The translations under genes were made by a program, and so were the position numbers. From Isochrysis galbana (lineage: Eukaryota > Haptophyta > Isochrysidales > Isochrysidaceae): a stretch of DNA of 64,000 nt. This document shows positions 1 to 10,529 of this stretch, one piece after another (within the stretch, counting starts at the first letter, position 1; every line of letters starts with the position of its first letter). The stretch spans positions 124,001 through 188,000 of the forward strand of contig CM030931.1 of the NCBI GenBank assembly GCA_018136815.1. The letters are read 5' to 3'. Below the pieces are notes generated by a model. The model did not search any database. It was not told the DNA's origin and saw nothing but the letters and a program-made list of their open reading frames with translations.

Positions 1-314
1 AGCGGCGAACACCTACGACGAGCGAGAGCGAGAGCAGGCGCGGGGGAAAGACAGCAAGGAGGGACCAAAGGCGGAGCAAGGCCCAAGGTGCAAATGAGCG
101 AAACAGGAGCGAGACAGGCCACAAAGGGGCGCGACGGCAAGGAGCGAGGGGTGAGTTACGAGTGAAGAGTTCTACAAATTACTAGTAAAACTCCGCGGCA
201 ACAAGGTCGATTGAGCACAAAGACAAAGACGCAAGGTCAGAAGTCGATCGCGGATGCGACAGGTTCACTGGTTCCGCAAGCTTGGAAGGTGAAGCCTCCA
301 CCTGTGTGGGGTTC

Positions 315-683
315 TCAGCTGCCGACTTGTACCTCCAGCTCGTCGACTCTGGAGAAAGCATCTGTCGCATTCGCTAGCCTCTGCAGCTCTCCCTCCACAA
401 CGCGATCGACGCACAGGACGTACAACTCTTGCTGGGAGGGGAGGTGGGGCTCAGGGGTCGAATCCTCGTCGGTCTCTTCCCCCCCAGGGATGCTGCCAGC
501 CTCGCCGAAGCCTTCTGGGTCATACCCTGTGCTATGCAGGGCCCTCGTGAGCCCCAGAGCCAGCCACACCCCAGCGGCGGCCACGCCCGCCACCCGTCGC
601 TTTCGTGTAATACCGGGGGTGGGCCCTCTCATCCGCGGACCACGGTAACCGCCGTTCCTACTCGTTCGCGGTAATGCACCCAT
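315..683 (-). CDS. Small single-pass membrane protein, hypothetical
   Basis: A 122-residue reading frame with an ATG at 683 and a stop at 315. The N-terminal 30 residues are basic. A hydrophobic segment follows at about residues 31-48 (rich in Val, Ala, Leu and Trp). An acidic stretch (EETDED) comes next, then an amphipathic helix-like C-terminus (about residues 84-120). This is the layout of a small type II or tail-exposed membrane protein. I recognise no family. The frame stays open upstream through the purine tract, so a longer spliced form is possible. It lies divergently to the glutamate synthase gene, about 1 kb away, so the low-complexity DNA between them would hold both promoters. Real coding status is inferred from composition only. 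Confidence 0.4.
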   Translation of the reverse strand: MGALPRTSRNGGYRGPRMRGPTPGITRKRRVAGVAAAGVWLALGLTRALHSTGYDPEGFGEAGSIPGGEETDEDSTPEPHLPSQQELYVLCVDRVVEGELQRLANATDAFSRVDELEVQVGS

Positions 684-1648
684 ACTGTAGCACCAAGGCC
701 CATGGGTACTATGCGTCCCTTCTACTACACAACTCCCGACACGTATCCCTCTACTCTCGTAATAGTGAAGAAGCCGCTGCTTGATCTCTCTATGGATAAA
801 GTAGTGAGGCCCTGCGGTCAGTGTAAATACTTTCCGCGTATTGAGGGGGAGAGAGGGGGGGGGGGAGGGGGGAGAGAGAGGGGAAAGAAGGGGAGAAAGG
901 GGAAAAGGGGGGGGGGGGGGGGAGGGGGGGGAGGGGGGGGGAAGGGAAAGGGGAAAGGAGAATAATAAAGTGGAGAGATGGGAAAGGGGAGAGAGGGGTG
1001 GGGGGGGGGGGGGAGGGGGACAAGGGGAAGAAGGGGGGGAAAGGGGAAAGAAGGGGAAAAGGGGGCTTTCCGCGTATTGAGCGAGAGAGAGGGGAAAGGG
1101 GGAAAGGGGGGGGGAGGGAAGGGGAAAGAAGGAGAATGGAGGGGAGATGGGAAAGAGGAAGGGGGGGTCCTTCCGCGTGTATGGAGGGAGAGAGAGAGGG
1201 GGAGAAGGGGGGGGGGGGGGGAATGAGAAGGGGGGGGGACAACCCGCGCCGATGGCGATGGCTATTTCGGGAGCGGACAGCGAGGGGGGGGGGGGGGGCT
1301 GGAGCGAGGGAGAGAGGGAGGGAGAAGAGGGGAAGAGAGAGAGGGAGAGGGGGGGGAGAGAGAGAGAGAAAGAGAGAGAGGGATAGAAAGAGAAAGAGAG
1401 AGAGAGAAGCGGCCCTCTCCCCCCCCCCCCTCTCTCTCCTTTCTCCTTTCCCTCTCTTCTCTCTCTTCTCCCCCCCCCCCCCCCCGCGCGCCGCCGCCCA
1501 CGCGAGCGAGCCAAGCCCCCCCCCCCCCCCCCCCCCCCCCTTTCCTCCCCTCTCCACGCGCCCACTCTCACCCACTCTCCCCCCCCTCCCCTTCCCCTTC
1601 TTCCTCCCCCCCCCCCCCCCCCGCCCCCCCTCGCCCCCCACCCCCTCA
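684..1648. repeat. Polypurine/polypyrimidine intergenic tract
   Basis: Nearly pure G/A from about 845 to 1400, then C/T from about 1410 to 1640, with several homopolymer runs of 15 or more bases. A short motif (TTCCGCGTATTGAG and variants) recurs near 830, 1067 and 1168, each time just before a new purine block, so the tract grew by unit duplication. Long reading frames across it (Ser/Leu/Pro-rich or Arg/Gly-rich) are compositional artefacts. No gene is seen. Confidence 0.75.
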
Positions 1649-4473
1649 ATGCCTCCCCTCCCCCGCCCCCACGCCTCTCCCCTCCTCCGCTCCCTCCGCT
1701 TCTCCTCAAGCCAAGTTCCCCGGCGCGACGGCTCCCTCGGCCCTCTCACCAAGCTCCGGGGCTTCCTCGAGTACGAGCGCCAGCCAGAGCCCTACAGGCC
1801 CCCCACAGAGCGGCTGAGAGATTACGGAGAGATCAACCGCACCCACCCACACCCTCCAGAGGAGACCAAGAGGCAGGCGGCGCGATGCATGGACTGTGGC
1901 ACTCCGTTCTGTCAGGTCAGCGCCGCCCCCCACGCCACTCGCGCCGCACTTCCACACACAGCGACATCAGAGTCCGCGGCTTCCACCACCCCTCCCTCCC
2001 TTCCTCTCTCCCTCCCCTATTGTTCTTCTGCTTTCGGGGGCGGGGGAAGGGGAGAGAGAGAAAGGGGAGGGGGGAGAGGGGACGGGGGAAAGAGGCGGTA
2101 GTGGGTGGGGTTCGAGGCGGTGGAGCCGCGCGACGTGGGCCGAGAGCATCGACGCATCGGCCTGGGGGCGCTGAAGCGGTAGACGGCAGGGTGCACCGAC
2201 CGTGGGGGGGGGATGACGCGGCCAGGCGGATGCTACGCGCGAGGAAGTAGACGAGAGGGGAAGGGGGAGGGGTTTCACGGTATCGTTGGGAGATGGACTC
2301 CATACGCTGGGCGCAGTCGGCGCATTGTGAGGCACTGTTGTTCTTGGCGTGCGCACTTGGAGAGCGGGGGAACGTGACACTCTGTCGTTCCGCAAGTGAA
2401 AGTCGCGGCCGGCGCCCTCCTGCGGGGTTCACGCTTCCCGGGGGGGGGGGGGGGGGGGGGGGGGGGCAGGGATGAAAAGGAGACAGTGGTGACCAGCAGT
2501 CGGGGAGGCCGGAAGTGGTTGGTGTGGCGCATGGATGAATCTGTAGGTCGAGTTTGGGGACGGAGGGGCGGGTTATGGCCGAGGGACGGGCGTGGGAAGG
2601 GGCTGGCGGGCAAGGCGCAAGTCCAGCTCCCCACACACCAGCGAGTCTCGCAGTGCGTAGGTTCCGCTGCGCGGCCCGCTGGGAGATCCGAGCACGGGAG
2701 AAGAGAGGCAGGGTGGGTGGGTGGAGATTTTGCTTGCACGCCGGTGCGAGAGGCGGCGGTGGTGCGGGACGTGAAATCGGGCCTTGCCGACGCCCCTGTC
2801 TTGAACCAGCCTCTCTCGCCCGGCGCTCTCTCGCCGTCGGTGTCCTCCGCTCTCTCCTCTCGACGGGCGTTCCCTGCGCCACGAGCGAATCCCCGCCCCC
2901 CGCTGCCCCTCCCTCCCGACGAGCGCCCTCCAATCTTGCGCGTAGACGCACACGGGCTGCCCAATCAACAACCTGATCCCCGAATTCAACAATTACGTCT
3001 TCGAGGACAAATGGCAAGAGGCCTACCAGAACCTTTCGTCCACCAACAACTTCCCCGAGTTCACGGGCCGCGTGTGCCCTGCGCCATGCGAAGGTGCGTG
3101 CGTCGCCGGACTGGTCGACAAGGCGGTGACGATCAAGAACATGGAGTATGCAATCATCGACCGCGCATGGAAGGAGGGCTGGGTCAAGCCGCAGCCGCCA
3201 GCCCGCCGCTCGGGCAAGAAGGTCGCCGTCGTGGGCTCGGGCCCTGCCGGGCTCGCTGCGGCCGACGAGCTCAACAAGAGGTTCGGCCACACCGTCACCG
3301 TCTTTGAGTGCGCGTGCCGCCCCCAGCCCTGCCCGCGAACCACCCACCACCCGGCCCAACCCTCTGCTTTTCCGCCCGGCTTCCACCTACTCCACCGCTC
3401 CCACCGCCCTAGGCGCGCGCCAAAGATCGGCGGCCTCCTCACCTATGGTATCCCCAACATGAAGCTCGAGAAGGACACGGTGCAGCGGCGCGTCGATCTG
3501 ATGGCCGAGGAGGGCGTCAACTTTGTGACGGGCGTCGAGGTCGGCGAAGACGTCCTTGGTACCATCGACGGCTTCGACGCGACCGTCCTCGCCATCGGCT
3601 CCACCGTCCCCAACAACCTTCCCATCCCAGGCCGCGACCTGAATGGCATTGTCTATGCGATGGAGTTCCTCACACAAAACCAGAACGCGCTCTTTGCCAA
3701 TCCGGCAGCCAAGGGCACGACCGAGACTACGCCCGACGTTGGGCTCACCTCCAAGTACGATGGCGCCTTCACGTCTGCACACGGCAAGCATGTGATCGTC
3801 ATCGGTGGCGGCGACACGGGCACCGACTGCATCGGGACCTCGCTCCGGCACGGATGCAAGACGCTGACGAACTTCGAGCTCTTCCCGGCGCCGCCTGCCG
3901 AGCGCGCCGAGGGCAACCCTTGGCCGCTCTGGCCGCGCATCATGCGCGTGGACTACGGGCACGAGGAGGCGGCGCAGCGCTTCGGCAACGACCCTCGCAG
4001 CTACTCCATCCTTTCCAAGGAGTTCGTCTCCGATGGCGCGGGCAACGTCAAGGCGGTGCGCACGGTCAACATCGCCGTCGGCGCCGACGGCCGCTTCAAG
4101 GAGGTGGAGGGCTCCGAGAAGGAGTGGCCAGCCGACCTCGTCATACTCGCGATGGGCTTCCGACACCCAGAGCAGACGATCCTGCGCACGCTCGACCTTG
4201 AGACCGATGCGCGCAACAACACAAAGGCCAATACCAAGGACTACCGCACCTCGTTTCGCGGCGTCTTCGCTGCAGGCGATTGCCGGCGCGGCCAGTCGCT
4301 CGTCGTGTGGGCGATCAATGAGGGGCGGGGAGTGGCCAAGGTGCGCGCGCCGCGCGTTCACCCCGAGAGGCCCCCCTCGCGTGCCGCGCTCAGACCATCG
4401 TCCTATCCCACCCCCGTGCGTGCAGTCGGTCGATGACTACTTGAGCAACCAGGCGGTGGCTCAGGGCTGGTGA
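1649..4473 (+). CDS. Glutamate synthase small subunit (GltD-like), stand-alone, with organelle presequence
   Basis: Exons by frame and homology: 1649-1915, 2946-3307, 3413-4340, 4426-4473; 534 residues. The family's small subunit/domain passes electrons from NAD(P)H through FAD and iron-sulfur centres to the GOGAT large subunit, which makes glutamate from glutamine and 2-oxoglutarate. Visible: iron-sulfur cysteines C80, C83, C88, C94 and C133, C137, C141; FAD-binding GSGPAG at 186-191; NAD(P)H-binding GGGDTG at 341-346; and the C-terminal flavin motif [10 protein letters not shown]. Residues 1-26 are basic, Ser/Leu-rich and lack acids, like a mitochondrial or plastid transit peptide; this and the following conserved KLRGF block favour the ATG at 1649. 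Plants usually carry this domain fused to the large subunit; here the N-terminus is complete without it. Donors are GTCAGC, GTGCGC and GTGCGC. Intron 1 is 1030 bp. Intron 2 (105 bp) is in frame and open, so unspliced reading is possible but would break the FAD domain. Confidence 0.9.
1916..2945 (+). other. Long first intron of the GltD-like gene
   Basis: 1030 bp, GT...AG, phase 0 between residues Q89 and T90. It holds a purine-rich block at about 2038-2100 and a run of 27 G at 2440-2466 on the sense strand. No separate gene is supported; frames inside it lack family resemblance. Confidence 0.8.
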
Positions 4474-7104
4474 ACCGCCCGCAACGGGCGTGCGCTAGCA
4501 ATAGGCGACAGGGCTGTGTCTGGGGCGTCCAGCCACCAGCCTCTCAGGGGCGTTGCACATGCCGGTTGAGGCGCTCCAGCTCAAGCGGCGTCAGGGAAAG
4601 AGTACATCGACTACCGCCAGCGCTGGTTTGCGCTCGCCGGCGATGCGCACGATGGACGCGCCAGTGTGGCCTTCGATTTGACCTCGCATACAAGGCGCAT
4701 TGCAGCGTGGCCCCATCCCCATCATGTCGGCTGCGAATCTTCGTCCGGGCAGCCTGCCGATGGCGAGCAACCCGTCTTCGGGGGCGGGCTCGTGAGTCGG
4801 CATCGCCTAGACGGCGTCTTTCCGCTGCGCGTAGATGGATGGATTGACGGAATCGTAGCTGAGACCATTGGTGCAGCCGCGCGGTCGGCGCTGTTGGGCT
4901 ACCGAGGATGAGGGGCTTGGTTCTGATTTTACCGTTTTATGTTGTGAGGTTGTACGCAGCATGCGTCTTCGGTGCCCAGGCGGCCATATGCGCGCTCGCA
5001 AGCGCCTGATCTGAGACGTGGCCTGGTCGTAGCGCCCTTCCTCGTTTGCTCGGGACGAGCCTGTGCGCGCGCAGTACGTTTGCTCGGTGTCCCTTGCCGG
5101 CGCTCATGCCAGTGGCGATTACTGTGCCTTCCCCCTCGTACGTCGCCGTCTCCTAGTCGAAATGTCTTCCGTCAACATTTCGCCTCTTCTCTTGCGCTCT
5201 GTTGTGCATTTGCGCTCGCATTCAACATACTGTACACTCCTTTCTATTCTCTAGATGGCCGAGCCCAAGCACATACAAAAACTCCTTTTAGCTTTTAGTA
5301 GTAATATTATGTTTTCTCGCCTCGCTCGCGGCCTTGGGCCTCTACCATGCCAGCCACGCCCTTACATCCCTCACTCTCTCTACCTGCCGCTCTGCGGCGA
5401 CTCCCCTTGTGCTCTACTGCCAGGGGCTCGGGTTGTGAGGGTAACGCCCTGGCACCATCATGGTGACCACGGCGGCCGAGAGGAGAGAGAGCGACGCCAT
5501 CGCTCGCGCTCTCTCCAGAACAGAACCGGGTAAAATTCCTCTTTTACAATTCTCTCACACCACTATCAAACGCACATTCACGGTAACAGCCGTAGATAAT
5601 TGCAGCACGTAAACGGGACACGCGTAGAGAGGGGGTAAGCAGGAGAGGAAAGAGAAAAGAAGAGAGTGGGCCCGTAGCCTCTCCTCACGTGAAGAGAAGC
5701 CCCATCGGACTGAGGAAGAAAAACGAGGCCACATGGGGAGGAAGGAGACGAGGGACCCCGTCGGTGATAGATAGAGGGATAGAGGGGGGGGGGGCTCGAG
5801 CGGCAGCGCGGAGTGTTCCTGTCCCTAACGGTTTTGTGCCCTTGTAATAAAAAAATTTCCAACTGGGAAGATGCGCACCTGCACTGAGCCGCTGGCCGAT
5901 GCCGCACGCCGACGCAGGTGAAGACGCAGGTGAAGATGTCCCTGCAGGCCCTGCAGAGACCCGGCAGAGCGCCCGAGGGCGGGCGCGGGCGGGCGGGTGC
6001 GCCATCTGACATCTGAGCGCCGCGCGCGCTCCATCGCTGAAAGCCTATAACGATAGTTTTGACGGTTAGGGTGTTATTAGATCTTCCAGCTAGTGAGAGT
6101 AGCTGATTTTACACAATCAGGAAGTAGTCCATAATTAGAGTTGGGGCGCAATAACAATAATAAAAATAGAGAATAGAAATACGCGTGCTACGCGGTACGC
6201 GGTACGGCATGCGCTAAAGCTGCACTGATTTGAACGCTACACGGCCAAATACGTGTGCGTAGAACTGTGCTTCCGCAAGCAAGCGTGCAGCACAATCTGA
6301 GTGGCTGTACACGCCACTCTTCACTTACGCCCCAACGCTAGCCTTACCGGTGCTTCCGCGGCTCACGTTGCCCTGCCATCAAATTCCTTGTCCAGAAAAC
6401 CCATCAGCTTCACAAAACGCCACAACAAAAGAACATTTAGACACAATAGAGCATGCACGTCCCCCATGAATGAGCTCTCGAAGAGCGCCCTGCAAACCTG
6501 CCCGGGATGGCCGCGGTGCCTGCCCTCGAAGCTCGTCCGTGATAATACTTGGGACACTCGAGAACTCGCAAAGCTACTTCTACCCGTAGCAGCAGCGGTG
6601 GACCGGAGCGTGCGGTGCGCGCGCGTGACCTACGCCCACGAACCCAGGTGGGCGCAGAGTGCCATCCGTCTGAACGCATGAAAACGCGGCGAGAGGCCTT
6701 TCGACTTCGAGGCGCAGCGCCAACTATGCAATAGGGCTCCTTCTAGACACCACCCGACCTGCAGTGGCACCAGCCACCCATGCAGCGCCGCATGAAGCGC
6801 TGAACAGGCGCGGCGTGTGTCGCCGCAGTGCCGCTGCCCGCGCTAGTACGAGCAGCTTGCGAGGTGGCGCACACCATGAACAGCGTGCAACTGCAGCCAC
6901 AACATGAATATGACAATGGCTGGCCGCCCATCGGCGGCGACCCCCCATGCCGAATTGCCCGAGCAGCGCCACCCCGCAGGCCCGCTCGCAAGAACCGGGC
7001 TGAGGGCGCGGGCCGCTCCAGGCCGCCGCCCCGGGCCGTGCGCCGGCGCGTACAGACGTCTCGGCGTCCCAAGGCGATGGCGGGCACGACAGCGTCACGC
7101 GCGC
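4474..7104. other. Intergenic region, no supported gene
   Basis: Between the GltD-like stop and the 3' end of the methyltransferase gene. The part at about 6050-6430 is visibly more AT-rich than its surroundings. An 80-bp dispersed repeat lies at 5910-5990 (listed separately). Short frames here (for example 6301-6681) have no recognisable features. Confidence 0.6.
5910..5990. repeat. Dispersed repeat, copy 1 of 2
   Basis: Starts GACGCAGGTGAAGACGCAGG, continues through two GCAGG blocks and ends in a GGGCGGGCG-rich stretch. It matches 15345-15430 in the same orientation over about 80 bp with scattered substitutions. The second copy lies inside the hAT-like element, so this copy may be a fragment of a related element. 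Confidence 0.6.
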
Positions 7105-8071
7105 TTACATGTAGTCCTCGACGAGTCCCATGTAGACATAGAGTAGGATCTGGACGGCGGTGAGGTTCAACCAGCCTGCGGCGATGTGCGCTGGCGTGGC
7201 TGCAAAGGTGTTAAGGCCAATGACCGAGAGGCAAACGCCCGAATATTGCGGGTGCGACATGACAGAGAAGGGGAAGCCGGTGACCCATGGCACCTCCTCG
7301 CCGAGGCGGTAGCCATAGTAGACGCCGCTCTTGCCGATGGCACGGTAGATGGCAAGGTTGAGCCCCTGGCCTGCAATGATGCCCTGCACGAGCAACACCC
7401 ACTGCAGGCGTGTGCGCGACTCCCAACTGAAGCCTGCCGTGAACGGCGACCGGAAGCCGATGACGTAGAAGTACCACGTGAAGAAGGTGCCGAGCTGTAT
7501 GCACTTATTGATCCAGAAGATGGTGAGCACGACGTCAAGTGGCTTCTTGCCCATCCGCTTGCCTGCAGAGCAATAGGTTGGACATGAAGGGGGCCACACG
7601 GGTCGGGCGGCGGTGCATGGGGAAGTAGCGCACGGGCAGCGGGCGTTCTCGGCGCCGCGCTTGCGCGCGCGGCGGCGCACCGATGGCGGTTTGCGTGAAT
7701 CGAACGAAGGAGGCGGAAAAGGTGTGGACCCAGGTATAGCAGAGGCGCTCAATGAAGAGTGCAGCGACGGCGAGCTGGAAGCTCAGGTTGATCTTTCCGT
7801 CGGTCAGCTGATTCCACGAGACGGTGAGCCATTCGGAGATCTGCTCGCGCGCCGAAGGGCTCTCTTGCGTCATTCCGGCCCAGAGGAGCGGCAGCACCAT
7901 TGCGGCGATGCACACCATCTGGAGCGGCCGGTCGATACCATTGTTGCCGTCCTCTGCCTTGGCGCTCTTGCGCCGTTCGACGTCGAGAGGGACCTGCGAG
8001 AGAGAGCCGGGCGCAGTGAGGAGAGCGGGCGGCGGAGCTCTGGTGTCCGGGATGTGGACGCAAGACTCCAT
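7105..8071 (-). CDS. Phosphatidylethanolamine/phospholipid N-methyltransferase (PEMT/Opi3 family)
   Basis: Exons 8071-7681 and 7562-7105, joined by a 118-bp intron (donor GTGCGC, acceptor CTGCAG); 282 residues. The family methylates phosphatidylethanolamine or its mono- and dimethyl forms with S-adenosylmethionine at the ER membrane, towards phosphatidylcholine. Four or five hydrophobic segments are visible. The C-terminal half has the family signature: the GVYYGYRLG block, an FPF...HPQYSG stretch matching the FPFN...P.YWG region, a last membrane segment, and the acidic end GLVEDYM that corresponds to the ALLYEEPF region of the known enzymes. The splice is supported because it joins the membrane segment ending in RFTQTAIG directly to KRMGKKPLD. 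The start is uncertain: the frame stays open upstream to 8365, and an AG just before VPLDVERR could be an acceptor from an earlier exon. The N-terminus is longer than in yeast Opi3 (about 206 residues). Confidence 0.8.
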
Positions 8072-9087
8072 GGCGGTGTTCCCATCCGTCAAGTTGGACG
8101 CCTCACGCCTACACTCTCCTCCTCTCTCGCCCGCTCTCGTTGTGTCCGCACAACCGTCGGATTGGCTTGGTGGGGCACGCCATCCTCTCACTGGCGCCCT
8201 AAGCTGTGGCTGGTTTTTGACAACACCCATTTGGGCGCACAGTGGCCGGCCTCTCGTGCGCGTGCTTCCCTGTAGTGCGCACTCTGCCCGGTGCTGGGCT
8301 AGAGGTGGCCCCGTCACCGTGGGCAGTCTTTCCAACCGCTCCCCCCTTGCCACTCCACTATCCATCCGCTCCCCATTCCACTTTGAGGGATCCAGGAGCC
8401 AATCTTCAGGTAACGCGCGCAGTACGTCACCTCTATGCGTTTAACCCTGACGCAGCTTTCCTTCCCCTTCTCTCCTCAACTCGGCTGCTTTTCTCTTGCC
8501 CCCTCCGCCATTCTTGCAAGCCACCACATGACCTTCAACCGTGCACCACAGCGCATTCGCCTCGCCCGGTGGCCGCGCCCGAGCGGGTCGCCAGCCCTGA
8601 ACCGACCCCACCCTTCTCTGCTTTCTTGCGCCCTCGCCCCTTCTCTCTACGTCCCTGTCCTCTCCTCTTCACCCTCGTCCGACAAGGTGCTTGCTCCTCT
8701 TCCTCTCCCCCTCCCTTCCACCTTCTTGCCCAACCATCTCCGAACTGTCCGCTTCCCTTATCTCCACATTCACACCCTCTCCTCCTCCTTCCCTCCCGCT
8801 CTCAATCATAGCCCTCATAATTTCGATGTTGCCCTTCACACCACTCCTCTCCCTCCCCATCTCTTCCCCTCTTCCAGTCTGGCTCTTTCTCCAACCCCCC
8901 CCCCCCCGCCCACCTCCCCGCAACCCCCGTTCTCCCCCCTCCTCCTCTATCTCTCCCACCTCTCTTCTCTTCCCCCCCCCCCCCCCCCCCTCCTTTCTCT
9001 CCCTCCCTCTCCCTCCCTCGCTCTCTTTCCCTCCCTCCCCCCTCTCTCTCCCTCTCTCTCTCCCTCTCTCTCTCCCTCTCTCCACAG
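8072..9087. other. Pyrimidine-rich intergenic DNA
   Basis: Increasingly C/T-rich towards 9087, with C and CT runs. It is bounded on the left by the methyltransferase start and on the right by an acceptor-like CTCTCCACAG. Apart from a possible donor (CTTCAG/GTAACG at 8409/8410), I see no coding signature. Confidence 0.5.
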
Positions 9088-9213
9088 AGATCTCCGTGCT
9101 CTCACCTCAACCCCTTTGGCTGTGACAGCGGTGCTCTTGAGCAACGTGCGAGTTACCGCCTTCGGGCTCTCGGACGACGAGTCGTCATTGGACGCCGGCG
9201 GCGTCGAGCGCTT
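9088..9213 (+). CDS. Possible orphan internal exon
   Basis: A 126-bp island of mixed composition between a long pyrimidine tract ending in CTCTCCACAG and a strong donor, GC/GTGAGTGC, at 9213/9214. One frame is open and reads ALTSTPLAVTAVLLSN, then a hydrophilic, acidic part (LSDDESS). The splice context is good, but I find no flanking exon and no family, so the call is weak. Confidence 0.25.
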
Positions 9214-9683
9214 GCGTGAGTGCAGCTCCATGTGTGTGTTGGGGGGGGGGGAAGGGAGAGGGAGAGGGAGAGAGAGGGGGTAGAGGGGAGGGCGGGAGAA
9301 GGCGGAGAGGGTGAAGAGAGAAGAAAGGGGCCGTGGTTAGGTATGTGAAAGGGGGGGGGGGGGGGAGCCCCGGGCGGAGGGGGGGGGAGAGAGAGAGAGA
9401 GAGAGGGATAGGCGAGAGAGTGCGGAGAGGAGCCAAGGCGGCGGAGAGGGGAGCCGGCGATTATCTGATTCTATTGCATGTAACAAACAAGAATTTTGGA
9501 CTGGTATGAGAAGGTATGAACTTTGTCCGAAGGTCGCCTTGCTTGGCGTCGACAGAGAGTTGTTGGCGGTCTTTACGGTGATTATTGGGTGGAGCTCGAG
9601 AGAGGAAGTGCGGGTTGAGGAGCGAACTCTCTTCTGGGGGGGCGGCAGACGGCACCACGGGGATCTTCACGTGGACCGAGACG

Positions 9684-9721
<38 letters not shown>

Positions 9722-10336
9722 ACCCCCACGAGAGACGAAAGAACCGGGCCGTGTAAGAGAATAGAGGGAGGAGGTTGAGGCAAGGGGAGGGGGCTTGTGG
9801 AAGGTGGAGCGAGGGGCGAGGGGGAGAGAAGGGAAGAGAAGAGAATAAAAGGGAGAGAGAGAGAGATCGTGGAGAGATCGGATCCAAGTATTTATAGAAG
9901 GGAACAGAACAGAAAGGTATCCTGCTGAAAATAGATATGGGAGAAGAGTCCTTTTTGTCGCATCCGCGATCGACGTTTTTGTTTTAGAAGTCGTCTTCGT
10001 TTCTATGCCCCCTCCTTGTAGGCTAGTCACCGGCGGAGAATCTCGCTACATCTACATCCTACATTCGCATGCTTTGCCCCTCCCCTCCTTTGTCGCCTAC
10101 CTTGTCGCCCCCGCCGATCGATCCCCTTCTGTCTCATCGCTCATCGCATTACGAGCCAGTGGTCAAGCTCGACCCGTCACTTCTACAACCCGACCCCTTG
10201 CGGTGGCAACCCTACGACATCCTACAAGGCATATACGTATACAGCGTATATGTTACCCCCCAGGAGCCAACGCCCCCCAGGAGCTATCGGGGGCCCCCGA
10301 TAGCTATCGGGGGGAGATTTTCTCCCGATCGCCAAC

Positions 10337-10420
<84 letters not shown>
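9214..10420. repeat. Purine microsatellites and low complexity up to the assembly gap
   Basis: Contains G runs at about 9240 and 9350, (GA)n at 9688-9718, and a (GA)n tract at about 10338-10420 that runs straight into the gap. A segment near 9960-9985, read on the minus strand, shares GTCGATCGCGGATGCGACA with 242-260, suggesting a further short dispersed repeat. No supported gene. Confidence 0.6.
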
Positions 10421-10520
10421 NNNNNNNNNNNNNNNNNNNNNNNNNNNNNNNNNNNNNNNNNNNNNNNNNNNNNNNNNNNNNNNNNNNNNNNNNNNNNNNN
10501 NNNNNNNNNNNNNNNNNNNN
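10421..10520. other. Assembly gap (100 N)
   Basis: One hundred consecutive N, directly after a (GA)n tract. A round gap size usually means an unknown true length. Confidence 0.99.
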
Positions 10521-10529
10521 CGGGCCTAC

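Noticed and set aside
315-1709. 464-residue minus-strand frame covering the purine/pyrimidine tract
   Set aside because: Upstream of about 684 it is Gly/Arg then Ser/Pro/Leu repeats dictated by G/A and C/T composition. Only the last 122 residues look like protein, so only those were kept.
6301-6681. 126-residue + frame
   Set aside because: No domain, no coding-like composition, and similarly long frames occur on the other strand.
8435-9283. 282-residue Pro/Ser-rich + frame
   Set aside because: Composition-driven over a pyrimidine tract. Only the 126-bp exon-like part near its end was kept, with low confidence.
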